64,000 nucleotides of DNA from Cognatishimia maritima (GTDB lineage Bacteria > Pseudomonadota > Alphaproteobacteria > Rhodobacterales > Rhodobacteraceae). The stretch covers positions 69,501 to 133,500 of the forward strand of contig NZ_FQWM01000005.1 in NCBI RefSeq assembly GCF_900129685.1, given 5' to 3'. Position numbers and translations under genes: made by a program. Under the pieces are notes generated by a model. The model saw only the letters and a program-made list of their open reading frames with translations. It did not search any database and was not told where the DNA came from. Below, piece by piece: positions 26,507-34,889 of this stretch (position 1 is the stretch's first letter; every line of letters starts with the position of its first letter).

Positions 26507-27394
26507 TCACGCGCTGCGCATTTGGCGCACCATGCTGATCGTATAGATCACCAAGGCGGTCCAGATCATCGGGAATGCTATGAGCCGACTTTGATCCAAA
26601 TCTTCACCAAATAAGAAGACCGCGATGATAAAGATCATGCTGGGCGCGATGTATTGCAGGATACCCGCCGTCGAGAGGCGGATCAGTTTCGCGCCATTGG
26701 CATAAATCATCAAAGGCACTGCGGTGACAACGCCAGCCGCCAGTAGGATCCAACTATCGCGCGTGTTGGTCAGGAACACACCGTCACCCATGGCTGCGAT
26801 GTAGATGAGGTATCCTGTGGCTGGAATGGAAAGGATCAGGACCTCTAGCAGGAAACCTTGGTTTGGCCCAATGGGCAGTGACTTTTTGCAATAGGCATAA
26901 AAACCCCAGCTGAGTGTCAGTCCGAGAGGTATCCATGGTGGGGCAGGCGATGCCACAAATAGGACGATGACGGCGAGAGCGGCTAGCGCGATGGAAACCT
27001 GCTGCGCCCTGCTCGGACGCTCCCCCAGCAGGACCGTAGCAAGAAACATCGAAAACAACGGATTGATGTAATAGCCGAGCGCAGCATCTGCCGTGCGACC
27101 AATCGAAATGGCATAGACGTAGATGCCCCAATTCAGCGACACGAGCGCCGCGGTGACACAGGCCATGGCCAACATGCGCGGGTTCCGGATGGCATCGCGC
27201 AAATCATTGGTACGCCCAAGATACCACAAAACAGCACCGGCAATCGGCACGGACCAGATCACTCGATGCGCAACCACTTCGACGGGCGGCACATGCGTCA
27301 AGTGCTTCATGTAAAGGGGCAAGAACCCCCACATCACGTAGGCTGTTATGGCCAAAGCCAATCCGCGCGGCGTGTCCTGATTTTGCTGGGTCAT
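26507..27394 (-). CDS. rarD: EamA-family transporter RarD
   Basis: This 295-residue inner-membrane protein of the drug/metabolite transporter superfamily is predicted to span the membrane about ten times. The opening GLALAITAYVMWGFLPLYMKHL and the region VVAHRVIWSVPIAG are characteristic of the RarD subgroup, with a second EamA repeat beginning near residue 150. RarD was named for a chloramphenicol-sensitivity phenotype in Pseudomonas, but its natural substrate is not established. The ATG at 27394 is clear. It lies between the FAD-GcvT gene and the RluA-type gene on the same strand. Confidence 0.92.
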   Translation of the reverse strand: MTQQNQDTPRGLALAITAYVMWGFLPLYMKHLTHVPPVEVVAHRVIWSVPIAGAVLWYLGRTNDLRDAIRNPRMLAMACVTAALVSLNWGIYVYAISIGRTADAALGYYINPLFSMFLATVLLGERPSRAQQVSIALAALAVIVLFVASPAPPWIPLGLTLSWGFYAYCKKSLPIGPNQGFLLEVLILSIPATGYLIYIAAMGDGVFLTNTRDSWILLAAGVVTAVPLMIYANGAKLIRLSTAGILQYIAPSMIFIIAVFLFGEDLDQSRLIAFPMIWTALVIYTISMVRQMRSA

Positions 27395-27499
27395 TGGCGA
27401 AGTCCGTTCAAACGTCTCCGCTACTTAAACCGCTATCGACGGCGACGTCATCACGCATCGCATGAATTTTCGTGATGCTAGAACCCGCCGGAAGTGATG

Positions 27500-27528
27500 A
27501 GTTGCCGCTACCTCTGGTTGCGGCAACT
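27500..27528 (-). terminator. Possible terminator-like hairpin after FAD-GcvT enzyme B
   Basis: AGTTGCCGC (27500-27508) pairs with GCGGCAACT (27520-27528) around an 11-base loop, 17 bases past the dehydrogenase stop. There is no U-tract on the minus strand, so it may slow or protect the transcript end rather than terminate it. Confidence 0.4.
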
Positions 27529-27544
27529 CTGATTTTCGCAAAAA

Positions 27545-29995
27545 TTACGCTTTCACGCGCTCTGATGTCGGGTCGTACATCGGCTTCAGCGAGGCCTCGG
27601 CCTTCACGCGTGTGCCCATGACGTCGATCTCATAAGTGGATGCCAAAACATCCGCCGCTTTCTCGCCTGCAGACGGCACGTAGCCCAAACCAATGGCTGC
27701 CCCAAGGTGGTGGCCATAGGCACCAGAGCAGAGGTAACCAACCACTTCGCCGTCCCGCAAAACAGGTTCGTTGTGATACAGCAGCGGCTCTGGGTCGGTC
27801 AGTTTGAATTGCAACAAGCGGCTCTGTGGACCAGTTTCCTTACGCTCCAGCACCGCTTCTCGGCCAATGAAGTCTGGCTTATCGGTTTTCACGGCAAAAC
27901 CCAGACCGGCGTCGACCACGTGGTCTTCGCATGTGATGTCATGACCGAAGTGGCGGTAGCCTTTTTCGATCCGGCAGGTATCCATCATGTGCATGCCGCA
28001 GAGTTTCAGGTCGAGGTCCTGACCGGCTTCCCACAGGGTTTCAAACGCATGGCCAGCCATGTCGGAGGAGACATAGACCTCCCAACCCAGCTCACCCACG
28101 TAGGTCACGCGGTGTACACGCGCGAGGCCCATACCCAGCTCGATTTCCTGAGCGGTGCCAAATGGGTTTGTGGCGTTAGAGAAGTCATTCGGGGAGACCA
28201 TTTCCAACAGTTTGCGAGAGTTTGGACCCATTACAGCCAGCACGGCTTCGCCAGCAGTCACGTCAGTGATGACAACGTTGAAGTCACGCTTGTTGCGCAT
28301 CATCCAAGTTTGGTCCGCCAGTCGTGTCGCCGCCGGTGTCACTACCAGATATGCGGTTTCAGAGATGCGTGTCACGGTGACGTCCGCCTCGATACCACCG
28401 GTGCGGTTCAGGAACTGGGTGTAGACAATCTTGCCCACTGGCACGTCATACTGACCGCCGCCCACGTAGTTCATGAAGGCAGTCGCATCTGGGCCTTCCA
28501 CGCGGATTTTACCGAAGGAAGACATGTCATACATGCCAACGTTTTCGCGGATCGCTTTGTGTTCGCGCGCAACGTTGTCAAAGAAATTCTGACGCTTCCA
28601 GCTGTATTCGTATTCCGCTTTCTGGCCCGCATCCGCGATCCAGTTCGCGCGTTCCCAGCCTGCGAACTCACCCATGACGGCATTGTTTTGCAGCAAGTGG
28701 TGATGCACCGGGGATCGGCGCACGCCGCGTGCAGTGTCTTTCTGCTTGAATGGGAAGTGGTCTTTGAACAAGAGACCCAGCGTTTCGCGAGAGCGCTCTT
28801 CCAGGTACTTTGTGTTGCCTTGGAAGGGTTGCATCCGCGCGATGTCAACGTCGCCCAAATCAAATGGACGCTCGCCTGTGTCCATCCACTCTGCCAGCGC
28901 CATACCTGCGCCGCCTGCGGATTGGATACCGATGGAGTTAAAGCCCGCCGCGACCCAGAAATTGTCCATCTCTGGCGCGAGGCCAAGGTGGTAGGCGTCA
29001 TCCGGGGTGAAGGATTCAGGACCGTTGAAGAAGGTGTGAATACCCGCTTCTCCCAAGAGCGGCATCCGCTCAACCGCCATTTCGAGGATCGGTTCGAAGT
29101 GATCGAAATCTTCTGGCAGCTGGTCGAATTCAAAGTCTGACGGGATGCCATCGACGGCCCATGGCTTGGCTTCTGGTTCAAAAGCCCCGAGCAGCATCTT
29201 GCCGGCGTCTTCTTTGTAATAAGCGTATTCGTCAGGCACGCGCAGAACGGGCAGCTGTGTCATACCTTCGATGTTTTCGGTTACGATGTAGAAGTGCTCA
29301 CACGCTTGCAGAGGCACGTTCACGCCAGCCATCTTACCGACTTCACGGCCCCACATGCCGCCACAGTTCACAACCATGTCGCATTCAATGGTGCCAGACG
29401 CGGAACCGTCATCAGATTCCCAAGTCACGCCGGTGACCTTGCGACCGTCCTTGACGAAACCGGTGACCTTTGTGCGTTCTTTCACCAAGGCGCCGTTCTG
29501 TTTGGCCCCTTTCGCGAGTGCCAGCGCGATGTTGGCTGGGTCTCCCTGACCGTCCAATGGCAGGTAAACCGCGCCTTTGATGCCTTCGAGGTTGATGTGC
29601 GGATAAAGCTCTTTCACGCGTTCGTTAGAAATCTCTTCGACCTCAACACCAAATGCGCGGGCCATGGCTGCCTGGCGGTAGATCTCTTCTTTGCGCTCTT
29701 CGGTCAGAGCGACGGTGATCGACCCGTTGCGCTTGAACCCGGTTGCAACGCCGGTTTCTTCTTCCAGCGTGCCGTAAAGCTCTTGCGAGTATTTCGCGAG
29801 CTTCGTCATGTTCTTCGTCGCGCGAAGCTGAGCGATCAGACCAGCGGCATGCCACGTGGTGCCGGAGGTCAGCTGTTTGCGCTCAAGCAGAACAATGTCG
29901 TTCCACCCTTTTTTCGCCAGGTGATAGGCGACCGAACACCCGATAACGCCGCCGCCAACGATGACAACACGTGCTTTTGCTGGAATATCGCTCAT
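27545..29995 (-). CDS. FAD-dependent oxidoreductase fused to GcvT (dimethylglycine/sarcosine dehydrogenase type), enzyme B
   Basis: This 816-residue enzyme combines a D-amino-acid-oxidase-like FAD domain (about 1-370), an FAO_M linker (about 373-430) and tetrahydrofolate-binding GCV_T plus GCV_T_C domains (about 430-810). The FAD glycine motif is VVIVGGGVIGCS, and H49 in SGTTWHAAG matches the histidine that binds FAD covalently in dimethylglycine dehydrogenase. Such enzymes oxidatively demethylate N-methylated amines and load the one-carbon unit on tetrahydrofolate. The substrate (dimethylglycine, sarcosine or a relative) cannot be assigned. It follows the GlxA-type regulator gene by 97 bp, a gap that carries an inverted repeat likely to be an operator. 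A paralogue lies two genes upstream. Confidence 0.9.
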   Translation of the reverse strand: MSDIPAKARVVIVGGGVIGCSVAYHLAKKGWNDIVLLERKQLTSGTTWHAAGLIAQLRATKNMTKLAKYSQELYGTLEEETGVATGFKRNGSITVALTEERKEEIYRQAAMARAFGVEVEEISNERVKELYPHINLEGIKGAVYLPLDGQGDPANIALALAKGAKQNGALVKERTKVTGFVKDGRKVTGVTWESDDGSASGTIECDMVVNCGGMWGREVGKMAGVNVPLQACEHFYIVTENIEGMTQLPVLRVPDEYAYYKEDAGKMLLGAFEPEAKPWAVDGIPSDFEFDQLPEDFDHFEPILEMAVERMPLLGEAGIHTFFNGPESFTPDDAYHLGLAPEMDNFWVAAGFNSIGIQSAGGAGMALAEWMDTGERPFDLGDVDIARMQPFQGNTKYLEERSRETLGLLFKDHFPFKQKDTARGVRRSPVHHHLLQNNAVMGEFAGWERANWIADAGQKAEYEYSWKRQNFFDNVAREHKAIRENVGMYDMSSFGKIRVEGPDATAFMNYVGGGQYDVPVGKIVYTQFLNRTGGIEADVTVTRISETAYLVVTPAATRLADQTWMMRNKRDFNVVITDVTAGEAVLAVMGPNSRKLLEMVSPNDFSNATNPFGTAQEIELGMGLARVHRVTYVGELGWEVYVSSDMAGHAFETLWEAGQDLDLKLCGMHMMDTCRIEKGYRHFGHDITCEDHVVDAGLGFAVKTDKPDFIGREAVLERKETGPQSRLLQFKLTDPEPLLYHNEPVLRDGEVVGYLCSGAYGHHLGAAIGLGYVPSAGEKAADVLASTYEIDVMGTRVKAEASLKPMYDPTSERVKA

Positions 29996-30019
29996 GACTT
30001 ATGATCCTCTGAATTCTGG

Positions 30020-30038
30020 AATCATTGCTGCCATGATT
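30020..30038. promoter_or_regulatory. Inverted repeat, candidate operator before FAD-GcvT enzyme B
   Basis: AATCAT (30020-30025) and ATGATT (30033-30038) form a perfect dyad with a 7-base spacer, 25-43 bases upstream of the enzyme B start. It is a plausible site for the adjacent GlxA/AraC-type regulator, though AraC-family sites are often direct repeats. Confidence 0.45.
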
Positions 30039-30092
30039 TAAAGACATCTAATGCATTGTTTGCGACTTAAATGGCGGAAATTCCACGCTGGG

Positions 30093-31055
30093 TCACAGAT
30101 TCTGCGCGGCCCTGCGTTGCTTCCTGAGGACGGCCGGAGTGATGCCGTAAAAGCTTTTGTAGAGACCTGAAAACCCGTTGCTGAAACCGCAGGCCAGACC
30201 CACGTCGCGCACGCTCATCGTGGTGTTCAAAAGCAGGTTATTGGCCTTGGTCAACCGCAGTTCCCGATAGAACCGGTTTGGCGTCGTATTCAGGTGTAGC
30301 CGGAATTTTCGCTCCAGCGAACGGTTGGACAGGCTAAGGACCTTGACCAACTCTCCAATCGGCAGTGGGTCTTCGATATTGGCCTGCATAATCTCGATAC
30401 ACTGGTCCAGCTCACAGTCGCCCGTAACCGTCCCCATCGCGCCGGAAAACGGCTGCATGGTCGAGAAATCGCGGATTTTGTCGTGTAACAGAATGTTGGC
30501 AACTGCCAGCTTTGTGGCCGGAGAGACGTGCTGGCCAATCATGGCAAGTGTCACGTCATAGGTTGTGCCCATGCCGGCACAGGTCACAATGCCACCATCC
30601 TGCGCGGCAATCGCGTGGCCGGTTTCAATCAGGCTGCCGCGTTCTTTCAGAAGTTCGGTGTTTTCCCAATGGGTGGTATGGGAGGCTATCTTGTCGCCGC
30701 TGTCCTTGATGTATCGGCTTGCTGCCTCGGCCAACAAGAAAACGATTCCCTGCCGGTTCGTATAGCGATCTATGACCTTTTTCAGGGCAAGCGCAGGGCA
30801 ATCCGGGTCGGCGTTCCCAATCACAAAAAGATAGGCCGCATCAGGGCGGTCCTCATAGGGCAGCGCATTCACCATGGCGCCGCTGCTAGAGGTGACCGAC
30901 CCGCCATTGGCGGATCGGTAGTTCCATTTGAAAACAGGCAGGGCACTTACGCGGTTGGCCAATCGCAAAGGGTCCACAACCCCGGCAAGTTCGGTCAGAA
31001 CGAAGCCATCTGCGACGATGATATCAACTTCTGTAATGTGCCCTGTGCCATTCAT
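30093..31055 (-). CDS. GlxA family AraC-type regulator (DJ-1/PfpI plus HTH)
   Basis: This 320-residue transcription factor has an N-terminal DJ-1/PfpI-like ligand domain (about residues 8-170) and a C-terminal AraC double helix-turn-helix (about 215-312; LVKVLSLSNRSLERKFRLHL and VRDVGLACGFSNGFSGLYKSFYG). GbdR and CdhR, which control glycine betaine and carnitine breakdown, share this design. The ATG at 31055 overlaps the stop of FAD-GcvT enzyme A (ATGA); an in-frame TTG 30 bases upstream was rejected. Its place between two methylamine-type dehydrogenases suggests it senses a methylated amine and activates them. The ligand is inferred, not shown. Confidence 0.9.
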   Translation of the reverse strand: MNGTGHITEVDIIVADGFVLTELAGVVDPLRLANRVSALPVFKWNYRSANGGSVTSSSGAMVNALPYEDRPDAAYLFVIGNADPDCPALALKKVIDRYTNRQGIVFLLAEAASRYIKDSGDKIASHTTHWENTELLKERGSLIETGHAIAAQDGGIVTCAGMGTTYDVTLAMIGQHVSPATKLAVANILLHDKIRDFSTMQPFSGAMGTVTGDCELDQCIEIMQANIEDPLPIGELVKVLSLSNRSLERKFRLHLNTTPNRFYRELRLTKANNLLLNTTMSVRDVGLACGFSNGFSGLYKSFYGITPAVLRKQRRAAQNL

Positions 31056-33499
31056 GCGCGTAGACGCTCGTTTTCTGGGTCCCAAAGTGGTTGGTCCGGC
31101 TGGACAACTGCTTTGCAGCGTTCGCCAAAGATTTCGACCTCGAGTTCGGTACCGGGTTCAGTCAATTCGCTGCGGACGACGCCCAAAGCGATGGATTTGT
31201 TCACACGGTAACCGTAGTTGCCCGATGTGGTTTCCCCCACAACTTCGCCGTCTTTCCATACTGTAGACATGTATGGGGCATCGGCGAACGGTGCGTCAAC
31301 AACCAGCGTGACAAAGCCTTTTTTGGATCCGGCTTCTGCTTCGGCAGCCAAAGCTGCCTTGCCAGGGAAGTCCTGTTCCTTGTTCAGGCGCACGAAACGA
31401 CCCAAGCCGCCTTCGAACATGGAGTAGTCGGTCGATAGATCGCCCTTCCATGTGCGATAGCCTTTTTCGATCCGCATTGAGTCCAGAGCGAACATGCCAA
31501 ACGGTGCTGCCCCTGCGTCGCGAATAGCTGTGTAGACCTCTGCTGCGTTCTCGGTTGCAACGTGAACTTCCCAGCCGAGTTCGCCAACAAAGCTGACCCG
31601 TGCCAGTAGCGCGTCGTGACCTGCCACTTTGCCGCTCTGCAGGCTCAACCAGCCGCTGGTCAGGTCCGCATCAGAGATCGAAGACAAGAGATCGCGCGAC
31701 TTTGGACCGGTCACCAGCATGGTGGTGAACTCTTTGGAAACGTCCTTCAGTTCCAGACCTTCTGGCAGGTTGTTCCGCAGCAAGTCAAAGTCGTGCCACT
31801 GGGCAACAGCTGCCGTCATCAGGGTGAAGTCATCTTCACCGTGACGGATGCAGGACATCTCTGTCAGGATACGACCACGGGAGTCAGCGAAGTAGATCAG
31901 GTTCATGCGACCCGCCTTTGGCAGAGCGCCCGCAACCATGGTCCGCAGCCATTCCGCCGCGCCTTCGCCTTTCAGCGTGAAACGAGAGAAGCCGCACATA
32001 TCGATGACGCCAACGCCATCACGCACTGCTTCGACTTCTTCTTTGACGCGTGCCGTCCAAGAGCCGTCACGTGCCCATGTTTCGGTCCCCTCTTCAGAGG
32101 TATCGTCACCGTCCTTGGCAAACCAGTTCGCGCGTTCCCAACCGTTGTAAGCCCCCATTTGGCCGCCATCAGCAACCAGACGTTCGTGGTTTGGCGACAG
32201 CTTTTTGTCGCGTGCCGCAGGCCATTCGTGATGCGGGAAGTGCATCGCGTATTCGTGGCCATAAGTTTCCAGCGCTTTCTTGAGGCTAAAGTCCGCATCC
32301 GCGTGGTCGGTGTAACGACGGCCATCAACCGCCCACATATCCCATTCGGTCTCGCCGTGCATGATCCATTCAGCCATGGTTTTACCTGCACCACCGCCCT
32401 GCGCGATGCCGAAGGTAAAGCTGTGCGCTTCAAACGCGTTCTTAACACCAGGCATTGGGCCCATCATAGGCAGGCCGTCGGGCGCATAGGGGATTGGGCC
32501 GTTGATCACCCGACCAACGCCTTGGGTGCCGAGCAGCGGCACACGTGCCATCGCGTCTTCGATGTACCATTCCAGACGGTCCAGATCGTCCGGGTACAGC
32601 TGGAACGAGAAGTCATGCGGCATTGGGTCGTCTTCGGTGATCCAATGCGCTTTACAGTTACGCTCGTATGGGCCGAGGTTCAGACCGTAGTTGTCCTGAC
32701 GCAGGTAGTAAGACGTGTCCACGTCGCGGATCATTGGCAGGTGGCCGCCGCCGTTTGCGATTGTCCATTCTTTGATCTCTGGGATCTCTTCGGTCAGGAA
32801 ATACTGGTGAGACATAACCGTCAAAGGCACGTCACGACCACCGTAAGGCTTGAACCATTCGCCAACGCGCGCGGCGTAATAGCCTGCGGCGTTCATCACG
32901 TAATCGCAGCTGATGTCGCCTTTTTCTGTGTGCACAATCCAACCGTTGCCATCACGGCTTACGCCGGTCGCTGGGCAAAAACGTTGGATGTTTGCGCCTA
33001 GATCACGCGCGCCTTTGGCCATCGCCTGTGTCAGCTGAGCCGGATCGATGTCGCCATCCAGCGGATCCCACAGCGCGCCTTCCAAATCATGGGTTTCCAT
33101 GAACGGGTAGTAGTCTTGGATCTGGTGCGGCTCCAGCATGTCCATTTGCAGACCTTGGTAGCGGCCCATAGAAGCTACACGCTCAAATTCCTGCATACGC
33201 TTCTTGGTGTGCGCCAGACGGATGGCACCGGTCACGTGGTAGTTGATCGGATAATCGACGTCGTCGGCCAACGTGCGATACATTTCCAGCGAATACCGCT
33301 GCATGTTCATCACGGCCCAAGAGCCTGCAAAGTTCGGAGTGTTCCCTGCCGCGTGCCAGGTTGACCCTGCTGTCAGCTCGTTCTTTTCGACAAGCACACA
33401 GTCAGACCATCCCGCTTTGGCAAGGTGGTAGAGCGTTGAGACACCGACGACACCGCCGCCAATGATCACAACACGTGCAGTTGTTGGAAATTCAGCCAT
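31052..33499 (-). CDS. FAD-dependent oxidoreductase fused to GcvT (dimethylglycine/sarcosine dehydrogenase type), enzyme A
   Basis: This 815-residue enzyme shares the domain plan of enzyme B: FAD-binding DAO domain (VVIIGGGVVGVS at the N-terminus), FAO_M linker, GCV_T and GCV_T_C. H49 in AGSTWHAAG is again placed for covalent FAD attachment. The two paralogues are clearly diverged outside conserved motifs, so they may take successive substrates, for example dimethylglycine then sarcosine, or different methylated amines. This is inference. It lies 146 bp downstream of an XRE-cupin regulator; its leader contains two small hairpins. Its stop overlaps the GlxA-type regulator start, so enzyme and regulator are translationally coupled. 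Confidence 0.9.
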   Translation of the reverse strand: MAEFPTTARVVIIGGGVVGVSTLYHLAKAGWSDCVLVEKNELTAGSTWHAAGNTPNFAGSWAVMNMQRYSLEMYRTLADDVDYPINYHVTGAIRLAHTKKRMQEFERVASMGRYQGLQMDMLEPHQIQDYYPFMETHDLEGALWDPLDGDIDPAQLTQAMAKGARDLGANIQRFCPATGVSRDGNGWIVHTEKGDISCDYVMNAAGYYAARVGEWFKPYGGRDVPLTVMSHQYFLTEEIPEIKEWTIANGGGHLPMIRDVDTSYYLRQDNYGLNLGPYERNCKAHWITEDDPMPHDFSFQLYPDDLDRLEWYIEDAMARVPLLGTQGVGRVINGPIPYAPDGLPMMGPMPGVKNAFEAHSFTFGIAQGGGAGKTMAEWIMHGETEWDMWAVDGRRYTDHADADFSLKKALETYGHEYAMHFPHHEWPAARDKKLSPNHERLVADGGQMGAYNGWERANWFAKDGDDTSEEGTETWARDGSWTARVKEEVEAVRDGVGVIDMCGFSRFTLKGEGAAEWLRTMVAGALPKAGRMNLIYFADSRGRILTEMSCIRHGEDDFTLMTAAVAQWHDFDLLRNNLPEGLELKDVSKEFTTMLVTGPKSRDLLSSISDADLTSGWLSLQSGKVAGHDALLARVSFVGELGWEVHVATENAAEVYTAIRDAGAAPFGMFALDSMRIEKGYRTWKGDLSTDYSMFEGGLGRFVRLNKEQDFPGKAALAAEAEAGSKKGFVTLVVDAPFADAPYMSTVWKDGEVVGETTSGNYGYRVNKSIALGVVRSELTEPGTELEVEIFGERCKAVVQPDQPLWDPENERLRA

Positions 33500-33645
33500 T
33501 ATTTTCTCTCATTTGAAGTGTGGGGTTTGGCCCCGTTTTCGCAGTAGTGGCCTTGCGCTGTGCAAGGCGCTTTGTTTCAAGCATTGCGAGGCCTTTGCCA
33601 TCGCTTTGCTCGGAATTCGTTATGACGCCGCGCTGCATGTCGACC

Positions 33646-34218
33646 TCAATAAACGGGCGGTGCGATCACCCAGATCGCCTTTGCCGGTTCATCAAACGGA
33701 TTTGCCCAAAGATAGGCTTCGCCACGAATGCGGAAACTGTCGCCGGACTGGATCAGGAATTCGCGTTCACCAATCGTCAGCTGCAGCTTGCCAGAAATCA
33801 GGTAGCCGACCTCTTGCGTCGGGCGCGAAATCCGCTGTTTTAGTCTCGAATGCGGCTGAAAGGTGGAGTGCACCATTTCAAAGTCGTCCGTCAGATCGGG
33901 CGAGAGCAGTTCTTCGATCAATCCTTCTTCATGGGAGCCAATGGGCCGACGAGACCCGGCCCGCACCACGTAGCCAAGCTCCGCTGCCGGCGTATCGTTT
34001 TGCCCAAAAAGCAGCGACATCGGAACATCAAGGCAACGCGCAATCACTTGCAGATCTGAAATCGAAGGCTCTGATTTGTCCCGCTCAACCTGGCTGAGCC
34101 ACCCGACAGAACGGCCCAGTTGCTCTGCCATATCAATCAGGGTCAGCCCCCGCGCCTTGCGCAGGGCGCGCAGGTCGGCACCCAGTGATTTCGCAAAAGA
34201 AGTTGGGCCTTGCAGCAT
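33646..34218 (-). CDS. XRE family regulator with cupin sensor domain
   Basis: This 190-residue regulator has an N-terminal XRE/Cro helix-turn-helix (about residues 15-72; LRKARGLTLIDMAEQLGRSV, WLSQVERDKSEPSISDLQ) and a C-terminal cupin (about 110-187; EVGYLISGKLQL, GDSFRI) that presumably binds a small metabolite. PuuR and related proteins share the plan and repress catabolic genes for amines. It is the first gene of the cluster containing the two FAD-GcvT enzymes, which are probable targets. Its own promoter is overlapped by inverted repeats, consistent with autorepression. The ATG at 34218 is clear. Confidence 0.92.
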   Translation of the reverse strand: MLQGPTSFAKSLGADLRALRKARGLTLIDMAEQLGRSVGWLSQVERDKSEPSISDLQVIARCLDVPMSLLFGQNDTPAAELGYVVRAGSRRPIGSHEEGLIEELLSPDLTDDFEMVHSTFQPHSRLKQRISRPTQEVGYLISGKLQLTIGEREFLIQSGDSFRIRGEAYLWANPFDEPAKAIWVIAPPVY

Positions 34219-34228
34219 GACTCGTCCG

Positions 34229-34301
34229 TGAAATTTTCTTTCAGTTTTTCATCGTGCGACATAATTATGAAAATATAAAGCGTTTTTTCACGCAGACCCA
34301 A
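34229..34301 (-). promoter_or_regulatory. Promoter and dyad operators of the XRE-cupin gene
   Basis: On the minus strand TTGGGT (34296-34301) and TATATT (34272-34277) are 18 bp apart. Just downstream, TTTTCAT (34246-34252) and ATGAAAA (34267-34273) form an inverted repeat touching the -10, and TGAAA-N5-TTTCA (34229-34243) forms another within the leader. The layout suggests repression of transcription by a dimeric regulator, most simply the XRE protein itself. Confidence 0.55.
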
Positions 34302-34360
34302 GTGATTGCGCAAACGCACATTTTTTGTGTCGTAAATTGCGAATGTGACGTGTGCGCGGG

Positions 34361-34825
34361 CTAAAGCGTCGCGTTTTTGAACGCCTGCCGGAGAATCAGA
34401 TCAATCTGATCCGCATCTTTTCGCGTAAAGGCCGCAGGCTGATCGCTATCGATGTCAAACACGCCCAGTAGGTCTCCGTCGCCGTTTTCAACAGGTATAA
34501 CCAGTTCTGAACGAGTCGACGTTGAGCACGCAATGTGGCCTGCAAAATCCTCTACATCATCCACCAACTGAATCGCGCGCTGCTTGGCTGCTGCACCACA
34601 GACACCACGTGAAAAGGGAATCACAAGGCAGCCATGGCCACCTTGATAGGGACCAATTTTTAGTAACTCCGGCCCGACCACGCGGTAAAACCCAGTCCAA
34701 TCGAAACGATCATCGGCTTGGTTCACCTCGCAAGCGATGGTGGCCATCAGGGCAACAATATCTGTTTCGCCCTCGGTCAGTGCCGCAATCGTCTGCGCCA
34801 GTTCGGGGTAGTTTACGGTTTTCAT
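34361..34825 (-). CDS. Free methionine-R-sulfoxide reductase (GAF domain)
   Basis: This 154-residue GAF-fold enzyme should reduce free methionine-(R)-sulfoxide with thioredoxin, protecting the methionine pool from oxidation. The three family cysteines are present with exact spacing: C66 in GGHGCLVIP, C76 in SRGVCGAA and catalytic C100 in GHIACST; the offsets of 10 and 24 match the E. coli enzyme (84, 94, 118). The DLLGVFDIDSD block near the C-terminus is also typical. The ATG at 34825 is the natural start. It lies 64 bp from the thiolase gene on the same strand and upstream of the XRE gene's promoter. Confidence 0.93.
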   Translation of the reverse strand: MKTVNYPELAQTIAALTEGETDIVALMATIACEVNQADDRFDWTGFYRVVGPELLKIGPYQGGHGCLVIPFSRGVCGAAAKQRAIQLVDDVEDFAGHIACSTSTRSELVIPVENGDGDLLGVFDIDSDQPAAFTRKDADQIDLILRQAFKNATL

Positions 34826-34889
34826 GTGGCCTCCGAAAAACCGAAGCGCTGGACTGCGCTCCGGCTCTGTTCGTCACATAGCTGACCGA

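Noticed and set aside
27707-29140. Long plus-strand frame (about 477 codons) opposite FAD-GcvT enzyme B
   Set aside because: It mirrors the conserved dehydrogenase on the other strand; composition is unnatural and no start signal is present.
31616-33001. Long plus-strand frame (about 461 codons) opposite FAD-GcvT enzyme A
   Set aside because: Same reason; the recurrence opposite both paralogues reflects their shared codon bias, not overlapping genes.
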